Shown: one piece after another, positions 19,442-29,700 of the stretch
Layout of the letters: each line of letters starts with the position of its first letter
Position numbering within the stretch: position 1 is the first letter of the stretch
From: Isotricha intestinalis
Taxonomy: Eukaryota; Ciliophora; Litostomatea; Vestibuliferida; Isotrichidae
DNA length: 64,000 nt
Direction of reading: 5' to 3'
NCBI GenBank assembly: GCA_023807065.1
Contig: JAJJLU010003494.1
Span: 1 to 64,000 of the forward strand
The notes under the pieces: generated by a model
Database searches by the model: none
What the model saw: the letters and a program-made list of their open reading frames with translations, nothing else
What the model was told of the DNA's origin: nothing
Made by a program: the position numbers and the translations under genes

Positions 19442-19828
19442 TTAAATTTCTTTCTTTTCATTTTTTTGATTATAAAATATTTTATAATAATTTTTCCTTT
19501 CATTTGATTGAGTTCTTGTATTTTTTTTTAATCTATTTGTTAGAAAGGAATTTTTATTTTCTGAATAAGGAAAAATTTTTTCTTGTTTTTTAATAATATT
19601 AATTTTATTTTCATCAAAAATTCCATCAATTAAAAGTTTATTATGTAAAAATTTATTTAATTTTCCATTATTATCTGTTATACTAAAAGTTTTTATTTTT
19701 TTATTATTATTTCTTTGATATGTTGTTTCAGAATTTTTTGATAATATATTATTTAAATTCCTTGATTCTTTTATTCTTTTCATAAATTCATCTGGAGAAA
19801 ATAAATTTCTTTCTTGAGTTGATGACAT
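19442..19828 (-). CDS. Small hypothetical protein, 128 aa
   Basis: The clean frame from ATG (MSSTQERNLFSPDEFMKRIK) to TAA encodes a basic, polar protein with no signal peptide or membrane segment. The beginning looks helical (SPDEFMKRIKESRNLNNIL) and the rest is Asn/Lys-rich. It converges with the GTPase-like gene, ending 142 bases from it. No family is recognised. Confidence 0.55.
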   Translation of the reverse strand: MSSTQERNLFSPDEFMKRIKESRNLNNILSKNSETTYQRNNNKKIKTFSITDNNGKLNKFLHNKLLIDGIFDENKINIIKKQEKIFPYSENKNSFLTNRLKKNTRTQSNERKNYYKIFYNQKNEKKEI

Positions 19829-20099
19829 TAAATTAATTTTAATATTTTAAAAATATTTTAATTTATTTATTATTTAATATAATATCTATTAAATTAAGGA
19901 TAAACATATTATTTTTTTAATTTGAATTTTACTTATTATGTTCGGTTCTTATTTTAAGAAATGTAATATTATTTGATTATGTTTTTTCCTTTAAAATAAA
20001 AGTTTTTTAATTATTAACTTTTACTTTGTTAATTTTTATTTAATTATATTTTTATTTTTTATTTTAAAGGTTTTAAAAATATTATTTTCTCAAACAAAA

Positions 20100-23000
20100 A
20101 TGTTTAAAATTTGTAATGCATTAATCTTATTGTTCTTATTTTTAGACTATTTATTTTCATTTTGTTTTTCAGAAGAAGAAACTAAATTAAATATTACTGA
20201 GAATTATTTAAATAATACGAATAAGACTTATTTTCATTTAGATAATAATTTATTAAAAAAAAAGAAACTTTTTTTTCCACAAAATCTTATAAATAATAGA
20301 TTAAAATTACCCAAAAAAACTAAAAAACATAACAATCATAATTATAAAATTATAAAAAGTAATAATTATAAATATCCTAATTATTTATTAAAAGAAATAA
20401 ATAATGATTATATAAGGAAAAAATTAAATGAATTAGTAAGAAAAAGTGAATATGAAAAAATAAATAAGTATTCAAATACAAAAATAAAAGAAGAAAGATA
20501 TTCAGAAGAATATAAATTTTATGTAAATAAAGAAAATTTAGGTTTTGATTCTTTTTATACTTGGCCTTTATTTATTAAAAAAAATACTCAATTATATGAA
20601 TATAAAAATTCAAATATAGAAAAAATAATAAAAACAAATCCTGAAGAATTAAAAATAAATGTTCATCTTTGTATAATTAAAAAAGTAGAATTTAAAATAT
20701 ATAATCCAGATTCATTTAATAATTTAATTATTAATGAAATAAAAACTGATATTTATCAAGTTAAAATATTTCCTTTAAATCATGATAAAACATTATCATT
20801 ACCTTATACTATTTATTTTAATGTTCCTTATGTTTTTCAATTGTTAATTTTAGCAGATTTTGCTCAAATAATAAGAGGAAATTTATATATTTCATTTAAT
20901 AATAATCAAATTTTATTAATTCCAATTTATATAACAAGTAAACAAAATGAATATAATATTTATCCTATTTATAAATATGATTTACCAAAAGGAAAAATTT
21001 TTTCTTATTCTATTATTGTTAATAATCCAACAAATAATATTTTAATAGTTAAAGATATTGTTCATTATTTTAAAAAAATAAAAATTTTGTGGCCTAATGG
21101 AATTTCAATTACTGATAATTCATCTTCTATTTCAGTTAATATGCTTCAAATTAATCCAAAATCAAAAAAAAATATTATTTATCTTAATTATGAAAGTTTG
21201 ATAGAAGATTATGAATTTAATTATATTCATTTAAAAATTAATAAAATTAAATTTATTATTCCTGTTTTAATTGGTTTTATAAATGGAGATATACAATTTT
21301 TTCCAAGTTTTTTTAATTTTGGATTATGTAATATTGCTCCTAAAAGTAAAGATAACATTAAGAAAATAATTCCTTTAGAAATAACAAATTATTACTTAAA
21401 TGAAATAACAATAAAAAATATTTATTTAAACATAGAAGAAAAATTTATTGAATTTGATTATTTTTTTAAAAATAAAAAAGTATTGTTAAAGCCAAATGAA
21501 AGTATAAATTATGGTCAATTAATATTTAATGGTCAAATAACAGAAAATAATCCAGATTTATTGGATTTAGATATATTAAATAAATCAATAACAAATTCAA
21601 TTTTTATAGAAGTAAGTAATTATACTCAATCACTTATAGAAATAAATTATTCTTATTTTTTAATAAATGATAAAAATAAAAATTATTTTATCTCTAAAAA
21701 TTTTGAATTTTCAAAAAGAGAATTTATAATAAAATATAAAGCTTCTCATTATTTAAATTTAGAAATGAATTTAAGAAAAAAACCAGGTAATACATTAATA
21801 ATAAATATTGAAAATATATTATTTATTAAATATAAAAACCCTTTAAATTATTTTGACAGTAATTCAACTGAAATTCAAGTTAATATTTATGATATTGAAC
21901 ATATGGAAAAAGAAAGATATTTTTTTTTCCCTTTAAAATTATCTTTTAATTTATTTACTTTAATTCCTATTAAATTAGATAATTCTAATATTGATTATTT
22001 ATATTGTGGAAATAAATTTATTACTTTTTCTGATTGTTTTAATAGTAATCAATCTTTATTATATAAAAATATTTTAAAAAAACAAGAACCTTATTTTTAT
22101 GCTAAAAATAATATTGATATTGTTATTGATGGAGAAAATAAAAAAGTTTATTTTTACCTTATCAACGAAAATTCTTTTTCTAAAAGTATCACTGATATTA
22201 AAATAAATGATAAATCTATAAAATTAAAAATTGAAGATTGTATTCTTTTCAGTAAAAAAAATAAAAATATAGAATTTGAAAAAATTAATATTTTAAAATT
22301 AATGAAAAAAAGGAAAAAATATGAAGATGAAATAATTCCATTAAAAGTATATAAAAATTCAGCTTTAAAATTTTCAATAAAATTAAATATCTTTAAATAT
22401 AAAGGTGAAAGTAAGATAATTTTTTTTTTTAAAAAGCAAAAGACATTTACAATAGAAATAATACCAAATATTTTAAAAGGAACATTAAATTTTACTCCAA
22501 GTATAATAAGCTTTAAGCAAGGATTTTATGGTTTAAATCAGTCAAAAATAATAAGTTGTAAATCATCATTTAATACATCAATAAATATAACAAATATAAA
22601 AAGTTCAGATAAAAGAATAATACCAACATTAATATCTAAAAGCATAAATAATAATAATAGAACAGAAGTAATTAAAATAATATTTATTCCTGAAAAAAAA
22701 GAAAATATAATAAATATAGATGAAAAATATATAACATATAGAGATTTATTCTTATGGAAAGAAAAACACAAATTATGGGAAAAATTAGGTAATATAGGAA
22801 AAACAGAAATAAACTCTAATTTAACTATATTAACCGATATTAATGAAGAAAATATTCAAATTAAAGCTTTTTTAACTAAACCAAATATATTTGAAAAAGA
22901 TATTATTGATTTAGGACTTGTTCAAATTGGTGAAAATGAAAATATATTTATTGAAGGTTTTAACCCTAGTGATCAAGTAATGAGTTTTAGAATTGTTTTA

Positions 23001-25499
23001 GCAAGTGAAGAATTTAGTGATATAAATAATAATTCTATGTTTGTTAAAAATAGTAAATATCAATTTAATGGAAATAATTTTATTTTCATTATAAAATGCA
23101 TATTTGATCTTAATTTTAATAGTAATTATAATGATATTATCATTTTAGAAGAAAATGAAAATGAAAATATTTTTGAAAACAACAAAGAAGATATTTTAGA
23201 AAAAATGCTTTTTTATTCTAATGAAAATATAAAGGAAAAAATTTTAAATAGCACTCAAATTATATGTAAATATAAAAAAGAAATTAAAAATAAAATAGTC
23301 GAAGAAAAAAATATAAAATTACTTTCAGAAATGTTTTCAAATAACTTTACTTTAGATATTCCAATAGTAAAGCAAATGACAGATAATAAAAATTATTTAA
23401 TAAATCCTAAAAAGAAAAAGACTAAAAAGAAGAATATAATATTAAAACTATTTTCAAAAGTATTTTTCCTAATAAATTCAAATTTAAAATTAATGAAAAA
23501 AAAAAAAAAAATAAAAGCAGATAAAAAACAAACATTTTATCTTCCCTTAAATATAACAGATAAAATATATAACATAGAGCCAAGAACAAATTTTAAAATC
23601 GGTCCAATAATATTTTGTCCTTTAAAAACAAAAGATTATTCAGTAACATTATTTATAAAAAATAATTTAACAATATTATATCCAATAAAAATAAAAGGAG
23701 AAGGTGGTAAAGGTAAAATTCAATTTTTAAATTATAAAAACTTAAAGAATCCACTAATTAAATTAGAAAACGAAAATAAAGTTATTATTAATATAGATAA
23801 AAGTGTTTATTTAAAAGAATTAATACATCAAAATAATATTTCTAGAACAATAACTTTAAGAAATTCAGGAAAAATGAAAATGAAAATTAATAAAATTAGT
23901 ATTGAAAATTATGGTTGTGAAGGTTATGGAATTAAAATATTATTATGTGAACAATTTAATTTAAGACCTGAAGAAAATATTGGAATTGATATCATTATTT
24001 CTCCTAATTATAATCTTTTAATAGTTGAAAGAAAAATTTTTTTCTATTCTGATTATCAAATTATTATTTTAAATGTTGTGATTAAAATTTCTGATGAATT
24101 ACTTTTAATGAAGAATCAATTCATTAATTATAAAATCTATCAAAAAAATATTTTAATGACACTTTTAATTGTTTTAATTGGGAAAATTATATTTCAGTTA
24201 ATTATTAATGAATTTAAAAATAAATTTGAAGAAAAAAATATTGGGAATTTATTTCTTATTAATAATGAAGGAAATGAAAATTTAAATATTGAAAATTTAT
24301 ATATTAAAATATATAAAAAAACAAAATTAAACCTTGATGATTTTTCTAAAAAAATACAAGATAAAATAAATGAAGATTTAAATAAAAATGAAAATATTAA
24401 AAAACAAAAAAGTTATAATAATTTAAGTTCTATTGAAAATCAATCAATTTCAAGTAAATCAAGTAAAACTGATTTAGAAAGTTTAAAACTTAAAAGTGAT
24501 TTAGATAATAAAGAAATTAAAGATGAAGGAAATAAACAAATAAGAAAACAAAGTAAAAATAAAAATAAAAGAAAAAATAAAAGACAAAATAAACCAATAG
24601 GAATGTTAGATGAAAATAAAAAAGAAAATATTATTGGTGGTAAAAAAAACGATAATATAAATAATAATAATAATTATATTAATGTAAAAAATAATAATCA
24701 AAATATTAATAATAAAAGTAATATTAATATTATTTCAAAACAAAATTATTATGGAAAAAATATACATTATAATAATTATTATAATAATTATGAAGAAAAT
24801 TATAATATTTTTAATAAAAATAAATTTTATCCTTATAAAACTTTTCAAAGAAAAAATAACTTTTCATATATAAATCCTTATCAATATAAAAAATATAATT
24901 ATCAAAATAAATTTAATTTTAATAATCATTATAATAATGATTTAGATGAATTAACAAATAAAGAAAATTTAAAAATAGAAAAAAATAAAATAGAAAAATC
25001 TCCTCAAAAACATAATTCTAATTGTTCAACTCCTGAAAAAATAATTAATACTATATTAAAAGATAATTTAGAAGAAGAAAATAAAGAATTAAAAAATTCA
25101 GAATTCAAATTAGAATATTTAAACCTTGATAATTCAATATTTTCTGAAAATAAAAATGAAAATAAAATTGATAAAGAAAAGAATAATGAAATAAATAAAG
25201 AAGAACATTTTAATTTTATTAAATTTTTTGAAGGAAATAAATTAAATGAAAATGAAGAAGAATATGAAAGTAATTTAATATTAAGTGAAGAAAAAGAAGA
25301 ATTTAATGATAAAATAAAAGATACTATGGATGGGCCTTATTTTAATGATATATTAAATAATTTTTGTGGAAAAAAATTATTTGATTCTAATCCTTTTAGT
25401 AATAATTTTCATAAAGGAAAATTAGATGAATTAAATGCTAAATCAATTTATATTGATAATAATTTAAAAGATGAAAATAATAGTTTAGATGAAGATTAA
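20100..25499 (+). CDS. TMEM131-like large membrane protein, 1799 aa
   Basis: A signal peptide (LILLFLFLDYLFSFCFSEEE) begins the protein. The lumenal part of about 1320 residues has repeated beta-sandwich modules whose boundaries show the ASH/PapD-like pattern, for example IQFFPSFFNFGLCNIAPKSK near 400, LNFTPSIISFKQGFYG near 800 and FEKDIIDLGLVQIGENEN near 930, in which each module starts P..I.FG. A transmembrane helix lies near 1348-1368 (ILMTLLIVLIGKIIFQLI). A Lys/Asn/Glu-rich cytoplasmic tail of about 430 residues follows. This order matches the TMEM131 family, which acts in the secretory pathway and, in animals, in collagen export with TRAPPIII. The assignment rests on layout rather than a diagnostic motif. 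Confidence 0.6.
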   Translation: MFKICNALILLFLFLDYLFSFCFSEEETKLNITENYLNNTNKTYFHLDNNLLKKKKLFFPQNLINNRLKLPKKTKKHNNHNYKIIKSNNYKYPNYLLKEINNDYIRKKLNELVRKSEYEKINKYSNTKIKEERYSEEYKFYVNKENLGFDSFYTWPLFIKKNTQLYEYKNSNIEKIIKTNPEELKINVHLCIIKKVEFKIYNPDSFNNLIINEIKTDIYQVKIFPLNHDKTLSLPYTIYFNVPYVFQLLILADFAQIIRGNLYISFNNNQILLIPIYITSKQNEYNIYPIYKYDLPKGKIFSYSIIVNNPTNNILIVKDIVHYFKKIKILWPNGISITDNSSSISVNMLQINPKSKKNIIYLNYESLIEDYEFNYIHLKINKIKFIIPVLIGFINGDIQFFPSFFNFGLCNIAPKSKDNIKKIIPLEITNYYLNEITIKNIYLNIEEKFIEFDYFFKNKKVLLKPNESINYGQLIFNGQITENNPDLLDLDILNKSITNSIFIEVSNYTQSLIEINYSYFLINDKNKNYFISKNFEFSKREFIIKYKASHYLNLEMNLRKKPGNTLIINIENILFIKYKNPLNYFDSNSTEIQVNIYDIEHMEKERYFFFPLKLSFNLFTLIPIKLDNSNIDYLYCGNKFITFSDCFNSNQSLLYKNILKKQEPYFYAKNNIDIVIDGENKKVYFYLINENSFSKSITDIKINDKSIKLKIEDCILFSKKNKNIEFEKINILKLMKKRKKYEDEIIPLKVYKNSALKFSIKLNIFKYKGESKIIFFFKKQKTFTIEIIPNILKGTLNFTPSIISFKQGFYGLNQSKIISCKSSFNTSINITNIKSSDKRIIPTLISKSINNNNRTEVIKIIFIPEKKENIINIDEKYITYRDLFLWKEKHKLWEKLGNIGKTEINSNLTILTDINEENIQIKAFLTKPNIFEKDIIDLGLVQIGENENIFIEGFNPSDQVMSFRIVLASEEFSDINNNSMFVKNSKYQFNGNNFIFIIKCIFDLNFNSNYNDIIILEENENENIFENNKEDILEKMLFYSNENIKEKILNSTQIICKYKKEIKNKIVEEKNIKLLSEMFSNNFTLDIPIVKQMTDNKNYLINPKKKKTKKKNIILKLFSKVFFLINSNLKLMKKKKKIKADKKQTFYLPLNITDKIYNIEPRTNFKIGPIIFCPLKTKDYSVTLFIKNNLTILYPIKIKGEGGKGKIQFLNYKNLKNPLIKLENENKVIINIDKSVYLKELIHQNNISRTITLRNSGKMKMKINKISIENYGCEGYGIKILLCEQFNLRPEENIGIDIIISPNYNLLIVERKIFFYSDYQIIILNVVIKISDELLLMKNQFINYKIYQKNILMTLLIVLIGKIIFQLIINEFKNKFEEKNIGNLFLINNEGNENLNIENLYIKIYKKTKLNLDDFSKKIQDKINEDLNKNENIKKQKSYNNLSSIENQSISSKSSKTDLESLKLKSDLDNKEIKDEGNKQIRKQSKNKNKRKNKRQNKPIGMLDENKKENIIGGKKNDNINNNNNYINVKNNNQNINNKSNINIISKQNYYGKNIHYNNYYNNYEENYNIFNKNKFYPYKTFQRKNNFSYINPYQYKKYNYQNKFNFNNHYNNDLDELTNKENLKIEKNKIEKSPQKHNSNCSTPEKIINTILKDNLEEENKELKNSEFKLEYLNLDNSIFSENKNENKIDKEKNNEINKEEHFNFIKFFEGNKLNENEEEYESNLILSEEKEEFNDKIKDTMDGPYFNDILNNFCGKKLFDSNPFSNNFHKGKLDELNAKSIYIDNNLKDENNSLDED

Positions 25500-25756
25500 G
25501 AAATAATTAAATTATTATTTTTTATCTATTATTTATATAATAAAAAATTTATTATTGTTTGTTATAATATTCTTTAAAAAAAGATATATTTATTATATAT
25601 TTAATCCATTATAATTTATTTTAATTTTCTTATTCATAAATATTATACAATATAAAATCTTTTTCATTGAATATACATTCAAATTATTTTCACTTATTAA
25701 TATTAAATTTTATTAATTTTAAATGAATTAAATTTATTTGAATGATATTAAACAAG

Positions 25757-28700
25757 TTAATTTTCACTTTTAACAATAGCATAATCACAAATAAATTTTT
25801 TAATAATATTAAAAAGAAATTGATTTGTTTCTTTATTTAATACTAAATCATGAGTTCCTTTAATAGGAATAATTAATTTATTAACTTTATCATTATCTTT
25901 TTTATTCCTAAAAACAGAAGTGAAATCAATATTATTTTGATTATTATTTATTATAATACTATTAACTTCATTTTCATTTAAACCGCTAATAATATCTTCA
26001 ATATTTTTAAAAGGAATAAAATAATTATTAATTGAATGAATAAAGACTAAAGGAGTTTCAATAGAAAATTTATTATTATTTTTATTTCTTATATCAAAAT
26101 TATAATTATATCCTTTAATTATATGTGAAATTCCATTTAATTTAATTTCTTCATCTTCATTAAAAACAACATTTTCATTTGAATAACTTTCTAAATTGCC
26201 TTTACTTTGATTTATAATATTCTTATTATTAAAAGTATCAAAATTTCTATTTAAAATATTATAAATACAACTTTTAATAATTTTACAATCTTGTGTTTTA
26301 TTTAAATAATATTTAATTTCATTCATACAATTATCAATATATTTATCTTTAGATAAATAAGAATTAATTAAAATAGCTCCATCATATAAAGGAAAATATT
26401 TTTCATATAAAGATAAATAAGAAAAAGCAACATGACCTCCATTTCCAAATCCAATAAAAAAACCTTTATATTTCTCATCAAACACTTTCTTTTGATGATA
26501 TAAATAAAAAAGAAATCTATCCAAAAAATTTTTATAATATATATTATTTAATATCTCTTCACTTTGCCATATTGTATTTGATTGACCTGGGAAATTAAAA
26601 GAAATTATTTTTATTTTTGATATATTTTTACTTTTATCATATGATTTTTTTAAACTTTTTGTTATTATATTTAAATATTTATTATATGAATCAAAAAAAT
26701 CATTTAATACAAATATAATTAATTTAATTGATTTTTCATAATTATTTATTCTTTCTTTTTTACCTATTATTTTTATATTATATGGTATTGCAGTATAATT
26801 ATCATATATAAATATTTTACTTGAAGATAATATTTTATTCCAATTTAAATTTGCAATTTTTGAAAATTCTAATGAAGTTACATTTAAATTAAATAGATTT
26901 ATATTTAAATTATTTCTGTTTTTAAATTTTGATATTTTTTTTTTATTATTTTCAAAAGTAAATTTCGCTTCTTCAATATTTGTTTTATAATAAACAGAAA
27001 TAATTCTTATTTGCTTATTTTCTTTGTTTTTATCACTATAATCTGATAATGTTCTTTCTGTTGATTTTTGACTTTTTGATATTATATTTTTATTATTGTT
27101 TCTTGATTCAATGTCTTTTATTTTATTATAATATTTATTGATCTTTTCATTTATATTAATTGTATCATAAAAATATAAAAATTCTTCTTTTTTTCTTTCT
27201 AATTGAATAAAAGCATAATTATCACTTTTACTTTTTTTTAAATTTGATAAATCATATTTAAGTAAATTTCTAGAAGTTTTTCTTTTACTTATTTTTTGTG
27301 ATTTTTGAATATTTTTTAAATTATATAAAATATCAATATCTAAAGTTTGATATATTTTTTGCTTTTCTTTAAAAGTTAATTTTTTAGAAAAAGAATTATT
27401 TTTAGTATCTAAAAAAAAATTTGAAGTATATCCCATATGAATTCTTCTATTTATTATATTTGATTTTGCTCTTTCTCTTATAATATATTTAATATTTTTC
27501 TTTTTTTGTGTAGTTATTTTAAACATTTTATGATATTCACTACCTAAATTTTCATCTATTATATTTACATTTAATTTCTGTGGATTAATATTAATATAAT
27601 AACTTAATGACTGATTTATTTTTGGATTCTTATTTTTATTTATTTTTGAAGAGCTTATTCCTTTTCTATTCTTTTTTAAATATTTATCTCTTGAATATAA
27701 TAATTTCTTTTTTAAAGATTCAATAAAACAACTTTCTTTATATTCTTCATGTAAAAGAGTATTATCAACAAAATTAATTTGAGGTATTGAAACTGAAACA
27801 TTATCACTTTCTTTTATAAGTGAATAAGCTAATTTTTCATTTTTAAATTTATTAGTGTTTAAATCTATAGTATCAATATATTTATCAATTATTTTATATA
27901 TAATATAACAATTATAACAAACATTTACTGATTTATATAAATTATCCATATTTAAATTTTGAAATTTATTTGGTTTAGGATTATATAAAATTATTTCTTC
28001 AGTTTTATTTAATTGAGATAATTCATCTAAATTAGTAAATAAAGGAATATGAATTGAATGAATATTTTTCATTGAAGAAGACAAAAATAAATTTTGTTTT
28101 TGTTTTTCAAGTAAATAATTCTTTTCATTATGAATATTATAATATAATTTATCTTTATTTATTCCATTAGGATAAATTGAATATGATTTTAAAATCATAT
28201 TTATTAATTTAGGATTATCATAAACTCTTTTAATAGTAAAAAGCTTTAATTGATTTGGAAGATTATATTCAATATCTCTTGAAGAAAATTTATTCATAAT
28301 AGGAACTTTATTATTTAATAAAAATTCATTTATTTTTGTTATTTTTTTCATTCCTTTTAAATTTTTTGGTATTTGATAATCACAAAATTCACCATTGCAA
28401 AAGTTATTATTTGTTATTTTTTTATATCTTGGAAAATTTTGAATATCTTTAGGAACTTTTTTTTTATAAATATTATCCATTAAAAGTTTACTTTTATTTT
28501 TTTCTTTAATATATTCTTCATTATTATGTGAAATACCATACAATGATTCTCCACCTAAAAAAACATATTTATTATTTATTGCTTTTACAAATACAAATAT
28601 AGAAGATGATATTTTTATTTTATCTTTTCTTTCCATCGATTCTATCATATTAAATATTATTGTTTTAAAATATTCCATTAAATTCCAATTATTTACTTTT

Positions 28701-29563
28701 GATAGTAAATTATTCTTTAATAAAAGATTTATTCTTTCATTTTCTTTTGTTATATTTTCTTTAGAATTTATTTCTTCATTTGAAGTTAAAGTATTATTTT
28801 TTTCATTTTTATTTATTTTATATAATTGTACTTTATTATAACATTCTATTAAATTATTTGATTCAGATAAATATAATTTTATTTCTTTTGAATTGTTATA
28901 ATTTAAATAATGAACTATTAAATTTTGATTTTTTTCTTCATTTAAATTTAAAGTATATTTAATATTATTATCATGAATATTAATATTAATTAAATTTTGA
29001 ATAAGTTTAATTGTTCCTAAAGTATAATGTTCGTTTAATATTTTATAAAATTCAACAATATTTTTAAATTCTCTTTTATTATCTGAATAAGTAATTAAAA
29101 TAAAATAAACATTATAATAATAATGTAAATATGTCATATTATGATTTTCAAAAAGTTCTTTCTTTGAAACATTAATTGTTAATAAACTACTAATTCTATC
29201 TAAATCAAGTAAAAATTTTTCATCTTTGATTGAAGCTAATTGTTTTAAACCTTTACTTAAAAAGAAATTTTTAACATAATGAATAAATTCAATTAAAATA
29301 TATTTTTTATTTAATTTTATTTGATTATGTTTCATTACATATCCATTTAAATCAGTAAAAATCCATTTTGAAAAAGTAGCATTATCAATAAATAAAGTAT
29401 CAAATATTGGAAAATATATTTTTTCTTTATATTTTTCACTCATTAATATATTATTTGCACTATTCGATTTTGATAATTTTCTTTCTATATATTTATATTC
29501 ATCTGAAAAATATTCAAAAAAAAAATATCTCTTTATTATTTCTTCTGGTTTTGAGAATGACAT
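25757..29563 (-). CDS. Giant protein with C-terminal alpha/beta-hydrolase-like domain
   Basis: This 1268-residue protein has an N-terminal globular region (1-420), with helical and strand segments such as NATFSKWIFTDLNGYVMKHN, a central basic, Asn/Lys-rich region, and a C-terminal alpha/beta-hydrolase-like domain at about 930-1265. The fold signatures are IKIISFNFPGQSNTIW (strand with oxyanion-type loop) near 990, the nucleophile-elbow equivalent GFFIGFGNGGHVAFSYLSLY near 1035, LYDGAILINSYL near 1066, LVFIHSINNYFIPFKN near 1172 and a final histidine in IKGTHDLVLN near 1240. The elbow has Asn where the nucleophile Ser/Cys/Asp is expected, so it is probably a non-catalytic hydrolase relative. 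No signal peptide or membrane helix is seen. Confidence 0.7.
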   Translation of the reverse strand: MSFSKPEEIIKRYFFFEYFSDEYKYIERKLSKSNSANNILMSEKYKEKIYFPIFDTLFIDNATFSKWIFTDLNGYVMKHNQIKLNKKYILIEFIHYVKNFFLSKGLKQLASIKDEKFLLDLDRISSLLTINVSKKELFENHNMTYLHYYYNVYFILITYSDNKREFKNIVEFYKILNEHYTLGTIKLIQNLININIHDNNIKYTLNLNEEKNQNLIVHYLNYNNSKEIKLYLSESNNLIECYNKVQLYKINKNEKNNTLTSNEEINSKENITKENERINLLLKNNLLSKVNNWNLMEYFKTIIFNMIESMERKDKIKISSSIFVFVKAINNKYVFLGGESLYGISHNNEEYIKEKNKSKLLMDNIYKKKVPKDIQNFPRYKKITNNNFCNGEFCDYQIPKNLKGMKKITKINEFLLNNKVPIMNKFSSRDIEYNLPNQLKLFTIKRVYDNPKLINMILKSYSIYPNGINKDKLYYNIHNEKNYLLEKQKQNLFLSSSMKNIHSIHIPLFTNLDELSQLNKTEEIILYNPKPNKFQNLNMDNLYKSVNVCYNCYIIYKIIDKYIDTIDLNTNKFKNEKLAYSLIKESDNVSVSIPQINFVDNTLLHEEYKESCFIESLKKKLLYSRDKYLKKNRKGISSSKINKNKNPKINQSLSYYININPQKLNVNIIDENLGSEYHKMFKITTQKKKNIKYIIRERAKSNIINRRIHMGYTSNFFLDTKNNSFSKKLTFKEKQKIYQTLDIDILYNLKNIQKSQKISKRKTSRNLLKYDLSNLKKSKSDNYAFIQLERKKEEFLYFYDTININEKINKYYNKIKDIESRNNNKNIISKSQKSTERTLSDYSDKNKENKQIRIISVYYKTNIEEAKFTFENNKKKISKFKNRNNLNINLFNLNVTSLEFSKIANLNWNKILSSSKIFIYDNYTAIPYNIKIIGKKERINNYEKSIKLIIFVLNDFFDSYNKYLNIITKSLKKSYDKSKNISKIKIISFNFPGQSNTIWQSEEILNNIYYKNFLDRFLFYLYHQKKVFDEKYKGFFIGFGNGGHVAFSYLSLYEKYFPLYDGAILINSYLSKDKYIDNCMNEIKYYLNKTQDCKIIKSCIYNILNRNFDTFNNKNIINQSKGNLESYSNENVVFNEDEEIKLNGISHIIKGYNYNFDIRNKNNNKFSIETPLVFIHSINNYFIPFKNIEDIISGLNENEVNSIIINNNQNNIDFTSVFRNKKDNDKVNKLIIPIKGTHDLVLNKETNQFLFNIIKKFICDYAIVKSEN

Positions 29564-29700
29564 TTAAAATATTTAAAATTTTTAACACCTTTAAATAATT
29601 AAATAATATATGAAAATAAATATTGATTATTAATTTAAATATCAAAAAAATTTAAATGTATTAATTTAAAGGATTAATTTATTAAGTTTTATTATAAAAA

